Shown here piece by piece: positions 38,258-48,863 of a stretch of DNA of 64,000 bases. This DNA comes from Lithospermum erythrorhizon (Eukaryota; Streptophyta; Magnoliopsida; Boraginales; Boraginaceae), in NCBI GenBank assembly GCA_019722365.1, contig JADFUC010000085.1:1426001-1490000 (forward strand), written 5' to 3'. The first letter of the stretch is position 1. Every line of letters begins with the position of its first letter. The position numbers and the translations under genes are program-made. Under the pieces are notes generated by a model, which saw nothing but the letters and a program-made list of their open reading frames with translations, ran no database searches and was not told where the DNA came from.

Positions 38258-39900
38258 CCAAAAACAGTAGATATTGATACTCTCCTCCTAAAATACCACC
38301 ACCAACCAAAATTTATTCCTCTGATCAAACTATCAAGCAAAACCCAATTCAGAAACCATCAGATCTTCCCCAAATTAACAAACTTCAGTATCAAAGATAT
38401 ATACCAAAGTATCCAGACAAATCCAACAAAAAAACCCACAAATTTTTTACAAACAAAACCTCAAGCCAGCAAAAAATTGAAATATAAAAAATCTACAAAC
38501 TTTTAGTATCAAAGATCAATATCAAAACACCCAAACAACCAAACCAAAAAAACCCACAATTTCTTTTCACAAACAAAGCATCAAGACAACAAAAGATTGG
38601 ATTTTTCTTCTTCTACTAATTATAGGAGCAAAAAGCATCAAAACCCAAATCAAACTTAAGAATTTGACAATAAAGATTGCAACTTTTTCTTCTGCTCATT
38701 AGTATACAATAAAGAACTAAAAGAATTACAGCAAATTGGTACAAAGATATATAAAAATAATATTGTTTATTCAGATTTTGCCAGAGAAGAACAACATGGT
38801 CATCAAGACATGATTAGCATTGAACAAGTTTTGGTCATAAATGGGTTTTGGGGGTAAAAATGGAAAGGCAACGACTTGTTCAATAGTTGTCGTTGACTTT
38901 TGTTGTCCCTATTTTATTGCATCCTTGTAGACTTGTACTGTTGGCAGTTTCCAACTTTGTCAGGGCCAGATGTCTTCTACTTCTCAGTCAAACCTCAATT
39001 TCATGATTGAGGGAAAAAAATTTAAACGAGCCCAACTCGATCAAAGCTTTGTTGACTTCAATTTGGATCGGTCTATTTTTAGTACGGTTCGACTCGATTG
39101 AAATTCGATCTTTTTAATTTGAGTTGATCAATTATAAATACTGAGCTCGACTCGACATTTTAATCTTTTCTTTCTTTTTTTGTAACGAGGAATCCGCATC
39201 CGCTAATTGCCGAAGCCATGCACGGCATCTTTGATTCCATATAATGTACCACAAAGATGTCAAAGAAACCACAATAAAAGAAGTTCGACGTGCTGTACTC
39301 AAGAAAGTCGTCAGAAATAATCTAACTCAAAGTACTCAACATCTTATTTCTAAATAAGATTTGAGCCAAGACCCTACTTTACCTTTGGCAAGTAACATTT
39401 AAAAAGAGTCAAATCGAATCGAACATTATTGTTTTTCATTTGAATAGGTCTTTTTTGGATATTGAATTCAACATAATACGTACTTTAAAAATAAAATTGG
39501 ACTCAATTCGACAAAATAAAACGAGTAACTAAATTAAAATTGTTATTGTTGGTCTTTCATTGTAATGGAAAGGACTTGGTAAAGGTAAACCATAAAGGTA
39601 TGGACAGTTACCCTGAACTACATCACACCTAAACACTAAAATCTAGAAGTGTTTGTGGTTTGTAGAAAACCCTACAAGTTGTGGAATGTGGAGATGCATT
39701 ATCATACAAGCCTAGGAGCTGCATACACCAACAAAGTGCCGTGATTTGTGGGAAACCATAAGAAGTTGTAAATCTATTGAAATATAAGGCCAGATTCACA
39801 TTTCCAAACTTACGCATCTTATCGCTTACCTCGTATACTTTTCATTTTGCTTCGATCGCTGCCTCGGCCCCATTTTTTCACATTTAAAATTCATTTTTTC

Positions 39901-40440
39901 AAATTTAAAAAACTTAAATGACATTTTGGTTTCCAAGTGTAGACTAAAGATGTGGACTAAAGTATAGGGGCACATTTAAAATATTTTACATAATTATAAT
40001 AAAATCTCACCACTTTCTTATTTGACACACCCCACCCTACCCCCATCCCTCCCCCCCTAAACTTTTCCCCCTGAACTTTCACCAACCGCAAATTTCTTCT
40101 TTAACACACCCTACCTTACCCCCTACCCTCACCCCTCCACCTGATCTTTCCCCCCTAAACGTTTTCCCCTAAACTTTCACCAATTACAAATTTTTACTTT
40201 GAGACACCTCATTTCTACCCTCATTTAAACTTTCACCAACTATAATTTTTTCGATGACACCCCACCCCTACCTTATGGGCTGTGATCAAAGAAGAAATTT
40301 ACGCCATGTAAAGTTTGGGGGTAAAGTAGTGTCTCGTTAAGAAAGGCGGGTTTTATTATAATTATGTAAAATATTTTAAATGCGCCTTTATACTTCAAGT
40401 AATAATAGCATTAAATCATCATTTAAGTTTTTTATCCGAA
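39901..40440. mobile_element. Foldback element 1 with long inverted arms and C-rich tandem core
   Basis: The left arm (39901-40030: AAACTTAAATGACATTTTGG, AAGTATAGGGGCACATTTAA, ATATTTTACATAATTATAAT) is inverted in the right arm (40325-40440). The reverse complement of the right arm reads AAACTTAAATGATGATTTAA, AAGTATAAAGGCGCATTTAA, ATATTTTACATAATTATAAT. The core repeats ACACCCC(A/T)ACC, CCCTAAACTTT and ACTTTCACCAA about three times. It encodes nothing. Confidence 0.65.
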
Positions 40441-40739
40441 AAATAAATTTTAAAATACGAAAACGATAAGTGGGCAAATAAAACAAGCATTGAAAGATAA
40501 AAGGCACTTAAAAAGATAAAAAGTAATACGGGTTGTGTTCGACAAGCATTGCAAAGTTCGTGAGGCAACCTGATGCAAACGTATAGTTTCGTGGGGCAAA
40601 CGGCTAATTAGCCTAAATTAAGAGACATAGAATACTATATCTCGATTTTGTGTCTCTTTTTATGTGTACATCATGTATTGTTAAGAGTCTACGACCATAC
40701 TAAAATAAATCTCCTAAGTATAGATTGTAAGGCATTATT

Positions 40740-41475
40740 TTATTAATGTACATGGAAGTTCTTTGAACACGCAGATCAACTCCTAAAAGAGACACAGGGG
40801 TCAAAAAATTAAAAATTAATAAAACGATATTTTTTCTACTCCCCCTAAAACAATGTGCTACACCGACAATCTGATTCCTGACCACACGAGCGGGTCAGAA
40901 ACAATGAAAGTTCAAATTAAACTGACAGTTCGTCTGGTAAGAAGAGAAGAGACCTCATAGAGAACCAACAATTTTAGTCAAGGCGGTAATTAAGATCATC
41001 ATTAACCGAGCCTTATGAGCGCAAATCGTTAATCGGGTAACGGCTAAGCCATCAATGCTCGACCAAAAGTAACCGGCCCAAGTAAATTATAAAATATGAA
41101 ACTCATGATAAAAAATCGCAAGCTCACCTCACGCAAAAATACACCTTTTCGGAACCAGACTCGATCTTTTAACACTGACGTCGTAAGATTTCCGCTGCGC
41201 AACCTGGCCCTTGCTTAAAAGAACTCTCATTTGGACTAATTCAGACAAAGCCTCGACTTGAGATTCGTGATCCGGCCCAAAGACCAAACCGACCGCATCA
41301 TCATGACGTCTCTATATTATTTATCTCTTCTTTTTCATTATCGAAAATCTCAAGACGATTTTTACGTTTTGCGTGAAATAATAAGTAAAACCGGTTAAAG
41401 TACATACATAAAAAGCTAGTCCCTAAAATAAAAAATTGATGACATAAATGCATTTTTTGTGAGGAGTTCGATGCA
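40740..41475. mobile_element. Decayed, longer relative of the MITE at 52535-52865
   Basis: The left part matches the 52535 element over CTCCTAAAA, AAAAATTAAAAATTAATAAA and TTTCTACTCCCCCTAAAACA. The right part matches over GTTAAAGTACATACATAAAA and CTAGTCCCTAAAATAAAAAA. About 450 bases of unrelated sequence lie between them, so this copy is either interrupted or a longer parent. Its outer ends are decayed. Confidence 0.5.
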
Positions 41476-41639
41476 TACGCTTCTTACACAACCACATGAA
41501 GTTAGATCTCAATATGTATTGATGATTATATATGGTACTCATGATTTCCTCAATACAAAATACAAAATGTATCAATAGTAGTATAATAAAGAGAAAAGTA
41601 TGTCAGACTTCATGATCAAAGCAATGAGCTATTTTTTTT

Positions 41640-42330
41640 TTGCACTTTTTTTGTCCTTTTTTTTAAAACGTTTTTTTTTAATTATCAACTACTATATAAA
41701 TTCTCTCGACTCGACAGAGCGCTAAATTAATAATTTCCATATTTTTTCGCTCATTTTACTTATTCTGATTATTTAATAAACTCTAAAAATAATATTTTTT
41801 GCCCTCCCTAATTCGAGGATAGGTGCCAAATTAATAAGTTGTGCTTTTTTTCGTTCATTTTTCATTATTTTTATGCAATGTATGCTTAATCGTGTTTTTT
41901 TGTTCATTTTTCATTTAATATTTTTTTTTTTTCCTCTTAAACTCTATAAGATAATATTTTTGGCTCTTCCCGACTCTGTAATAGAGTGCTAAATTAATAA
42001 TTCGTGCTCTTTTTCATTCTTTTTTCATTATTTCAAGCACTGCTATATACGCATTACGCTTTTTTAGTAGTTCAACCAACTATCGGTCAACATCGTCATT
42101 CGACGCAAGACTCTATGGTCGCCGGATCGCCAAGTGATTTTCTTTTTTCTTTTTCCTTTTTTCTATTTTTTTTTTCAATTATCATTTTTTCAATCATCAA
42201 CTACAGTAGAATTCGATAAATTAATACTGTATTATTTATTAAACTCTCTAAGACATTTTTTCGCTCGTAGCACCGAGTTAAAACTACATGTCATTATATT
42301 TTACAAAAGCTTAATTAAACCAACTATTTG
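41640..42330. repeat. Degenerate T-rich tandem repeats
   Basis: Three diverged units begin near 41700, 41800 and 41965. They share an ACTCT(A/G)(A/T)AA(A/G)ATAATATTTTT box, a GAG(C/T)GCTAAATTAATAAT box (GGTGCCAAATTAATAAGT in the middle unit) and a TTTTTTCGTTCATTTTTCAT box. Open frames across this low-complexity DNA are not genes. Confidence 0.5.
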
Positions 42331-42540
42331 AATAACATCGCCTACGACTCGACATTACTAACTAGTAATATTATAAAATGAAAGTTATACGAAATGATGC
42401 ATATGATTATTTTCGGAATAAATAGAATTTTGGGCTTTAGAGAACCCTGTTAAATATCAGTATTGAAATGACAGCTTCAGCTACTGACATCTCCTCACCA
42501 TTAATTTTTACATGACTAAACTTTATCTTTGGTTTTGCAC

Positions 42541-43260
42541 CTCTTGTATTCCCGAATGCCTCCCTAAACTTTCCTTATTGTCTAAGCACCCCATGACTAC
42601 CCTAAACCTAAAATGTATTACACAATTATAATAAATCCCCGCATCTTTCTTCTTTAAAGGGGTGGAGTTTATTTTAATTATCTTAAATATTTAAAATGTG
42701 TCTCTTATACTTTAGTCTGTATATTTTATGATTTATTTATTTTGAGGTGAATTTAGGTAAATCGAGGATAATATACTCATTTAACTCGTTTGGGGTTCTA
42801 AAAATTTGGTTTACCTAGGAAAATGGATTTACCTAAATTCACATAGGATAGGATACATTCAATTTAAAATCATTCACCTGCAAAATGGAGTATAATGTAT
42901 TCACCTGGTCAATATTAATATTATCTAAACCACATTTTAATGCATTCACTTAGATTCACCTTGATTGTCCTTTCCTAGGTTAATTTTAAAAGAATATCTT
43001 CCCCTGATTCACCTCAATCCAAACATACCATTAGTGTAGTGTTAGGAATAAAATAGTCATTTTAATATAGAGGTAACATAGTCATTTAACATTTTGTCTC
43101 TTGTGGTATAATGTAGGGATAACATGGTCATTTCACTGTGTGTTCTATGGATAATATAGTCATTTAACTATGTATTTTAGGAGAAAGTTAGGTCTAAGGG
43201 GTGCCTAGATGTTAAGGAAAGTTTAAGCGGGTGCCCGTATTAAGATAGAAAGTTCAGGAA
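42541..43260. mobile_element. Foldback element 2
   Basis: The left arm reads GCCTCCCTAAACTTTCCTTA then TCTAAGCACCCCATGACTA. The reverse complement of the right arm (43191-43260) reads CCGCTTAAACTTTCCTTAAC then TCTAGGCACCCCTTAGACC. Between them, 42605-42720 is a compact hairpin made of both arms of foldback element 1 back to back. A threefold repeat of (A/G)TAACAT(A/G)GTCATTT-type units lies at 43049-43180. Confidence 0.55.
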
Positions 43261-43438
43261 CCACATCGAAAATTAATCGATAACAGGGGTCTCGCCAAAA
43301 AGCCTCCAAGAACTAAGCTCGCTCGGGAACTTCATCGCTTGGCGAGCTATTAATGAGTCGAGTCGAAATGGGCCTTCAGTTCGTTGGCTCGCTGTAGACA
43401 AAATTTAGATAAATTTCTAAGCATAAGGATATTATATA

Positions 43439-43610
43439 CTCCTCTCTGCTCCTAAAAAGATTATCCACTTTTAACTTTTCATCGTTTTACTTTTCCAAGT
43501 TCGACCTTAAATATTTTATTCAGGTTGTATAATATTTTAGCTTTTAAAATTATATCAATGAAAAACACATTTCAAATTCTTTTCTATCGATATACTTAGG
43601 GACGTAGGAG
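43439..43610. mobile_element. Stowaway-like MITE
   Basis: The left end CTCCTCTCTGCTCCTAAAAA and the reverse complement of the right end CTCCTACGTCCCTAAGTATA form the inverted repeats. TA dinucleotides at 43437-43438 and 43611-43612 flank the 172-bp non-coding element. Confidence 0.65.
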
Positions 43611-44340
43611 TATTAAAGACCATTTTTTGGGATAATTAATTTATCACAACCCACTGCGTGTTGTTATAATGTTTTTTTGTTATGTAATCTGCTTAACGCC
43701 AGGCGCCCAATTTATCTATTGACAATTAATATTCATCTATATTATTTTTGTGCTATCTACGCCTTTTAAAATTTGAAATTTCAGATCAACGAAGTACTGC
43801 CTTCTATGAGCTCATCAACGAGCCGAGCCTAGCCGAGCCTTATTCTCGCTATGACCGAGTTGAGCAAAAATTCTCCCAAATAGAATTCGGGTTCGATAAC
43901 TACTCTAAAGGTTCTGGGCAATGTCCAACGAGAATTACTCTAGTCGAGCCTTACATATATGACTCTTGATGTTTGTCAAAGCCGAGATTATATCACTCGT
44001 TTTATGTACGATTCCAGAGAGCCCAAGAAGCATATACATAATATTCATATATCTCCATTCTCCAGATTCCAAAGGTAAATTTGTAATAACAAAAAGTATA
44101 TTTCAAGCTTTAGTGAATCAGGATCACTAATGTAAGCAACTCAAAGCGATATACTCAATCATTGTCTTACCAAGTTCAACCAAACCTAGACCCGTAAGAC
44201 GTGCCCAACTTTTTTTGATCGTTAGTAGGTTCGATTTGACTCAATTATCTTTGCCAACACTCCATTAACTCATTAAGTTCACTCAAACCTAGGACTATAA
44301 AACATAGATGATTTTTTCAGACATCCATATGTTCAATCTA

Positions 44341-45067
44341 AGTAAAAATTCTATAAATTAATATTCGATAAATTAATAAATTATCTAAAATAATAAATTT
44401 GTCCGGGGCCTCGATTTGGACCAAGAAAAAATTATAAAATCGATAAACTAATAAGATAATATTTTTTCGAAAAATCCCTTTATAATATAAAGATCCAAGA
44501 AAATCATAAATTAATAATTTAAATTTAAAAATAATTGTTACAACTTAATAAAAAATACGAATCTATAGCTGTTCCTTTTCTTTAAAGCCAAATTCATTGC
44601 CTAATTTTTCTTAGGTAAATGATTTTACACTCCAAATTTCGATTGCGGGCACTCCAATTCTTTCATATTTTTCATCAACTTTTACACAAAAAATGGGAGC
44701 CATTTATTATCGATAATGAGCCAGAAAATCATGTTTTTCATTTTATTCAATGGTTCTAAGAGCCATGCTTTTGAATTGGTGAACTTAACGCCAAGAGTTT
44801 TAGACCCTAAAAGTACTTCATTTCGCCTCACATGTTCCAAATCTACCATATCATTATCTTCATTAATATTATTTTCTTATTATTTTCTTACATTTAACTA
44901 TCTTAAAATATCTCCTAAATGCTTCTACATCTTTCACATCAATATTATTAAATTCAACAATTTTTATTTTGATACAAAACTCTTTAAATTAATACATTAT
45001 TATTCTTATCGATAAATTAATAAATTTCGCCGATCTCAACGATATTTATTTGCAGAGTTTTTTACCT
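44341..45067. mobile_element. pogo-like (Emigrant/Lemi1-type) element, non-autonomous
   Basis: The left terminus is AGTAAAAATTCTATAAATTA and the reverse complement of the right terminus is AGGTAAAAAACTCTGCAAAT. Both follow the CAGTAAAACCTCTATAAATTAATA-type end of plant pogo elements with changes. TA at 44339-44340 and 45068-45069 is the expected target duplication. Sub-terminal repeats of GATAAATTAATAAATT occur on both sides, and GTCCGGGGCCTCGATTTGG is also typical. At 727 bp it is too short for a transposase, and the 99-codon open frame inside has none of its motifs. Confidence 0.7.
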
Positions 45068-45493
45068 TAGTATTATTATTCAAGCTAGATGAATTTTTTT
45101 TTCTTTATATATGAAAGAGAATCGCTTTTTATAAGCATCCTCTCGCTAACCGAATCCCAAGACTTTGACGATAACATTGGGACTGTGTTCTCTGGACATT
45201 ATTCGCTAGATGGATTCAGTTCAAATACAAATCGGATGTTCCAATCTCAATAATAAAATAAATTCTAAAGAATGGTTTCAATAACTGAGACAAAAACAAA
45301 TCGTGAAAAAAAAGCCCAAAATACAAATCACTTCGAACAGAAATTTTCAAAGTCCAATCGAGCTTCCGTACTCCACCACACATCAATAATCCACCCACCC
45401 CACCCTACCCCCTATACCCCTACCCCTACCCCCTACAAATACCAAACCCTACCCTTCATCTCCCCCTCTATCTGTTTCTCCATCTGAGCAACG

Positions 45494-48400
45494 ATGTCTC
45501 ACTTTGGAAGAGCTGGCCCACCAGATATCCGCGACACCTACTCTCTCCTCGTCCTCAACATCACTTTCCGTAATTATTCATTTTTTATATATAATTATAT
45601 TTTTATTATTTTAATATTTTTGTTGGGAATTCTTTATCTTAATTTATGTTTATAATCTTATAATCTTTTTTTTTTGCTTTAAAAAGATTGTCCAGTTTGA
45701 TGTTTAATGGTAATTTTGGGTATTTTCAGGTACTACTGCTGATGATTTGTTCCCCCTGTTTGATAAGTATGGAAAAGTTGTGGATGTCTTCATCCCTAGA
45801 GACCGAAGGTGAATTACCACATACCCATTTTAGTATATATCATAAATTTGCTGAAAATATTATATTTAATTGTATTATGTGAATTAGCACATACCCATAT
45901 TAGTATGTGTGATAAATATGCTAAAAATATTATATTTAATTGTATTCTGTGAATTAGCACATAACCATTTTAGTATATATAATAAATATGCATAAAAATA
46001 TGATATGCTATTGTATTTTGTGAATTAGCACATACCCATGTTAGTATATATGGTAAATATGCTAAAAATATGATATTTAATTGTATTCTGTGAATTAGCT
46101 CATACCCATATTAGTATATGTGATAATCTTGTTAAAAATACAATATTTTCTTGTCATTTGTGAATTTAAGCTCGTATGGTCTATATTAGTATGTATGATA
46201 ATTTTGGTAAAAATATAATATTTTCTTGTGTTTTGTGAATTTAAGCTCGTTGCTCACAGTATGTATGGAAATTTTGGTAAAAATATATATTTTCTTGTAT
46301 TTTGTGAATTTGAGCTCATATGGTATACAGTGGTATGTAGACATTGTTTAAGGATGTTTGTTTTCAAAAGGAATGGTTGTGGGTTTTGTGTGAAGTAATT
46401 TTGAGCTAAAAAATAGCTGAAATTTATATTTAATTTGTTAAAAATACCATTGTTGCTATTATTTTGTGAATTTTAGCTATGGTGATATGGTTTACACTTG
46501 TACATATACACTGTGTCAGGATGTTTGTTTTCAAAACAAATGGTTTGTGGGTTTTGTATGAATTAGTTTTGAATTCAAAACTAACTGAATTTCTTATTTA
46601 ATTTCAGTATGCTGTGTTGTAATTGCTTAAAATTATGTTATGGCTTCAAGTATCAAACAGTATTATATCTTTATAATTTGTGCTGGCAACCGAGAAATTG
46701 AGTGGGTCGAAAATTTGCATTTTTCAGGACTGGGGATTCGAGGGGTTTTGCATTTGTGAGGTACAAGTATCAGGATGAAGCAGAGAAGGCAGTGGAAAAG
46801 CTTGACGGTGAGTTTTCTGTAGTTTAACAAGCTGAGGAGAATTATTTTGGATTTGCTTTTATGCAACTTATTGTGCTCGTATTACGTTCTTGGTTGTTGC
46901 TGTTAGGGAGAGTTGTAGATGGAAGAGAAATAATGGTTCAGCTTGCTAAATATGGGCCAAATGCTGAAAGAATGTGAGTTTAATCTCCGATTTCATATAC
47001 CTTGATGATATTCCCTGCATACTAGTCGAGTATAGACATTTTATTTTCTTAATTCTATTCCTTAAGTTCCTTCAAATATTTTGATACTCATTAATTTAGT
47101 TTTGGTAAATCTAGTACTGAGAAAATTATCGGTTTTGTTCAGTCACAAGGGAAAAGTATCAGAACCTTTATATGAGTCAAAAGGCGGGTCAAGGAGCAGA
47201 AGTCCTCGTCCAAGGTAAACTTTTAATGCTCAATATAAAACCATAGGTAAATCATCTCGAGAAAATTCTTAACCATTGGTGGATGCATGCGAATGGTCCA
47301 ATCTCAGTGTAAGCAAAGGCTGTTGCCGTTTGGTTTTCATTTTCTTCAGAATCTTATTGTTTGCATGCTTCTGAATTTTTGGTGCCTTATTTTGTGAACT
47401 CCATCAATGCTGAATATAATAGTGGAAGAACAATTGAATGTCTTGAAGAATTTAATTATAACAAACTGGAACATTCGATATGTAATGTCAGCATACCAAT
47501 TAACTTGATTGTAAGCCTGAGCTCTAAGTAGCTTCTTGATTTTCCGTTGACTCATAAATGTGGTTTTTACATATATATTTTAGTTTGAGTTGCACTGACT
47601 GCAAAACTTGAATTCTGGTGTGGCAAGAATGTTATATGTTGCAAAGTTGAAATCTAATTGACAATAGTGCCCATAACTGATTCACAGTAGCCTGAACTGC
47701 CTGATGGAAGCATATATTATCAAATTCTTGATTGTTTAGTGCGACACTTATGTTCACATGTATTTTATTCATTTAAGTTAAATTGACTGGGAAGCATGAG
47801 TTGTGTATTTACTAGGTGACTGGTGTGACAAAAATGTCATGTGCTTAGATAGTTGAATTCTTAGATAGTTAAATTTTAAGTGAGAACAATGCCAACTGCC
47901 AAGCAGAAAGCTTGAGACAAAAGGACCAAGTCTTAAAACCAAATGGTAACAATGCTGTATGCTTATACGCAGCAAGCCTGACTGCCTGAGACAAATGCAC
48001 CAAGTGGTTTCTACTTGATGACTGCAGGATTCGGTGCTGCACATATGTACTTTTAGCTTGTTAAATTTACTGCTAAGCACAAGTTCTTCATATTTTGTAT
48101 AACTGCGTAATTGGTGTGTCAAGAATGTTGTATTGTAGAATGTGTCAGCATTGTGGTTACTGGTGTAGGAATGTTATATATATGGAATGGATTGGCGCTG
48201 TGGATGTCTTGGTTGAATTGGCTGCTGTCTTACCTATTGCGTATTTAAGATTTTTATTTCTGTTAAATGCTTGGTTTCAGGTATAAGGATGACTATAAAG
48301 ACAGGGATTACAGGAGAAGCCGCCGCAGTAGGAGCAGGGAAAGGTCTGATCGTGATAGACATCGTGGGAGGGACAGAGACCATCGTCCACGAACTAGAAG

Positions 48401-48863
48401 TCGCAGTGCCAGTCCTGACTACCGCCGTGAACGTGGTAGAGGCAGATATGATGAAGAGAAACGCAGTAGAAGTCGCTATGATGATGAGAAACGCAGTAGA
48501 AGTCGGTCTCGTGGAAGGTAAATCTGTCTTATGTCATCTTCTTTGTAGGATGTTTGTGATGTGCAGTTGTCTGACTATATTCTTTATGCTAAAGTGCCTC
48601 TCCTGCTCGGCGTTCCCCAAGTCCTAGGAAGAGCCCATCTCCACTGCGAAGATCTCCTTCTAGGGAGGGAAGTCCAGATGTCCGTGGTAACAAATACCGT
48701 TCTCCATCCCCGAAGAGTGTGTCACCCCCTGGTCGACGATCAGGTTCACGCAGTCCTTCACCTCGAGCCAGTGCTGATGTAAGTAACTGCTGTGATACTG
48801 CTCGTGTAACTTGATTTTGTAGTTATCCTATCTAACTTTCTTATGTTTTTTTTGTAGGAATAA
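45494..48863 (+). CDS. SC35: Serine/arginine-rich splicing factor SC35
   Basis: Eight exons join in phase: 45494-45569, 45730-45808, 46728-46807, 46907-46973, 47143-47214, 48281-48517, 48595-48778, 48858-48863, giving 266 residues. The last exon has only a Glu codon and the stop. The start MSHFGRAGPPDIRDTYSLLV is characteristic of plant SC35. The RRM covers about 16-94, with SLLVLNI as RNP2 and SRGFAFVRY as RNP1. From residue 117 an RS domain follows, first SRSRSPRPR, then dense RS/RD repeats and SPSPRKSPSP segments. SC35 binds exonic enhancers and helps define splice sites in nuclear speckles, and it is regulated by RS-domain phosphorylation. SR genes are commonly alternatively spliced: intron 2 (919 bases) and intron 5 (1066 bases) are much longer than the others, and intron 2 is built of repeats. 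Confidence 0.93.
45809..46373 (+). repeat. Tandem repeat of about 70 bp filling the start of SC35 intron 2
   Basis: Units begin at 45809, 45879, 45949, 46020, 46090, 46160, 46235 and 46304, spaced 69-75 bases apart. Units 2-5 start GTGAATTAGC(A/T)CATA(C/A)CCAT and run to TTGTATT(C/T)T. Unit 1 starts exactly at the intron's GT, so the real 5' splice site GTGAATTA is the first bases of the array and is repeated in each unit. Later units diverge to GTGAATTTAAGCTC. A GTGAATTTTAGCTATGG echo lies at 46465. Confidence 0.9.

Larger units (their letters stand above)
38258..45493. other. Repeat-rich intergenic field between PP2C and SC35 genes
   Basis: The PP2C and SC35 genes diverge from here. No convincing protein-coding gene is present. 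The recognisable content is two foldback elements, a decayed long relative of the 52535 MITE, degenerate T-rich tandem repeats, a Stowaway and a pogo-like element, each listed separately. CT-rich sequence at 45390-45490 (CCCCTACCCCTACC) directly precedes the SC35 start and is probably its 5' leader. Confidence 0.5.

Noticed and set aside
44716..45015. 99-codon open frame
   Set aside because: It sits inside the pogo-like element and shows no transposase or other motif.
48271..48627. 118-codon frame in SC35 exon 6
   Set aside because: It is a shifted reading of the RS-domain exon; the in-phase reading gives the expected RS repeats.
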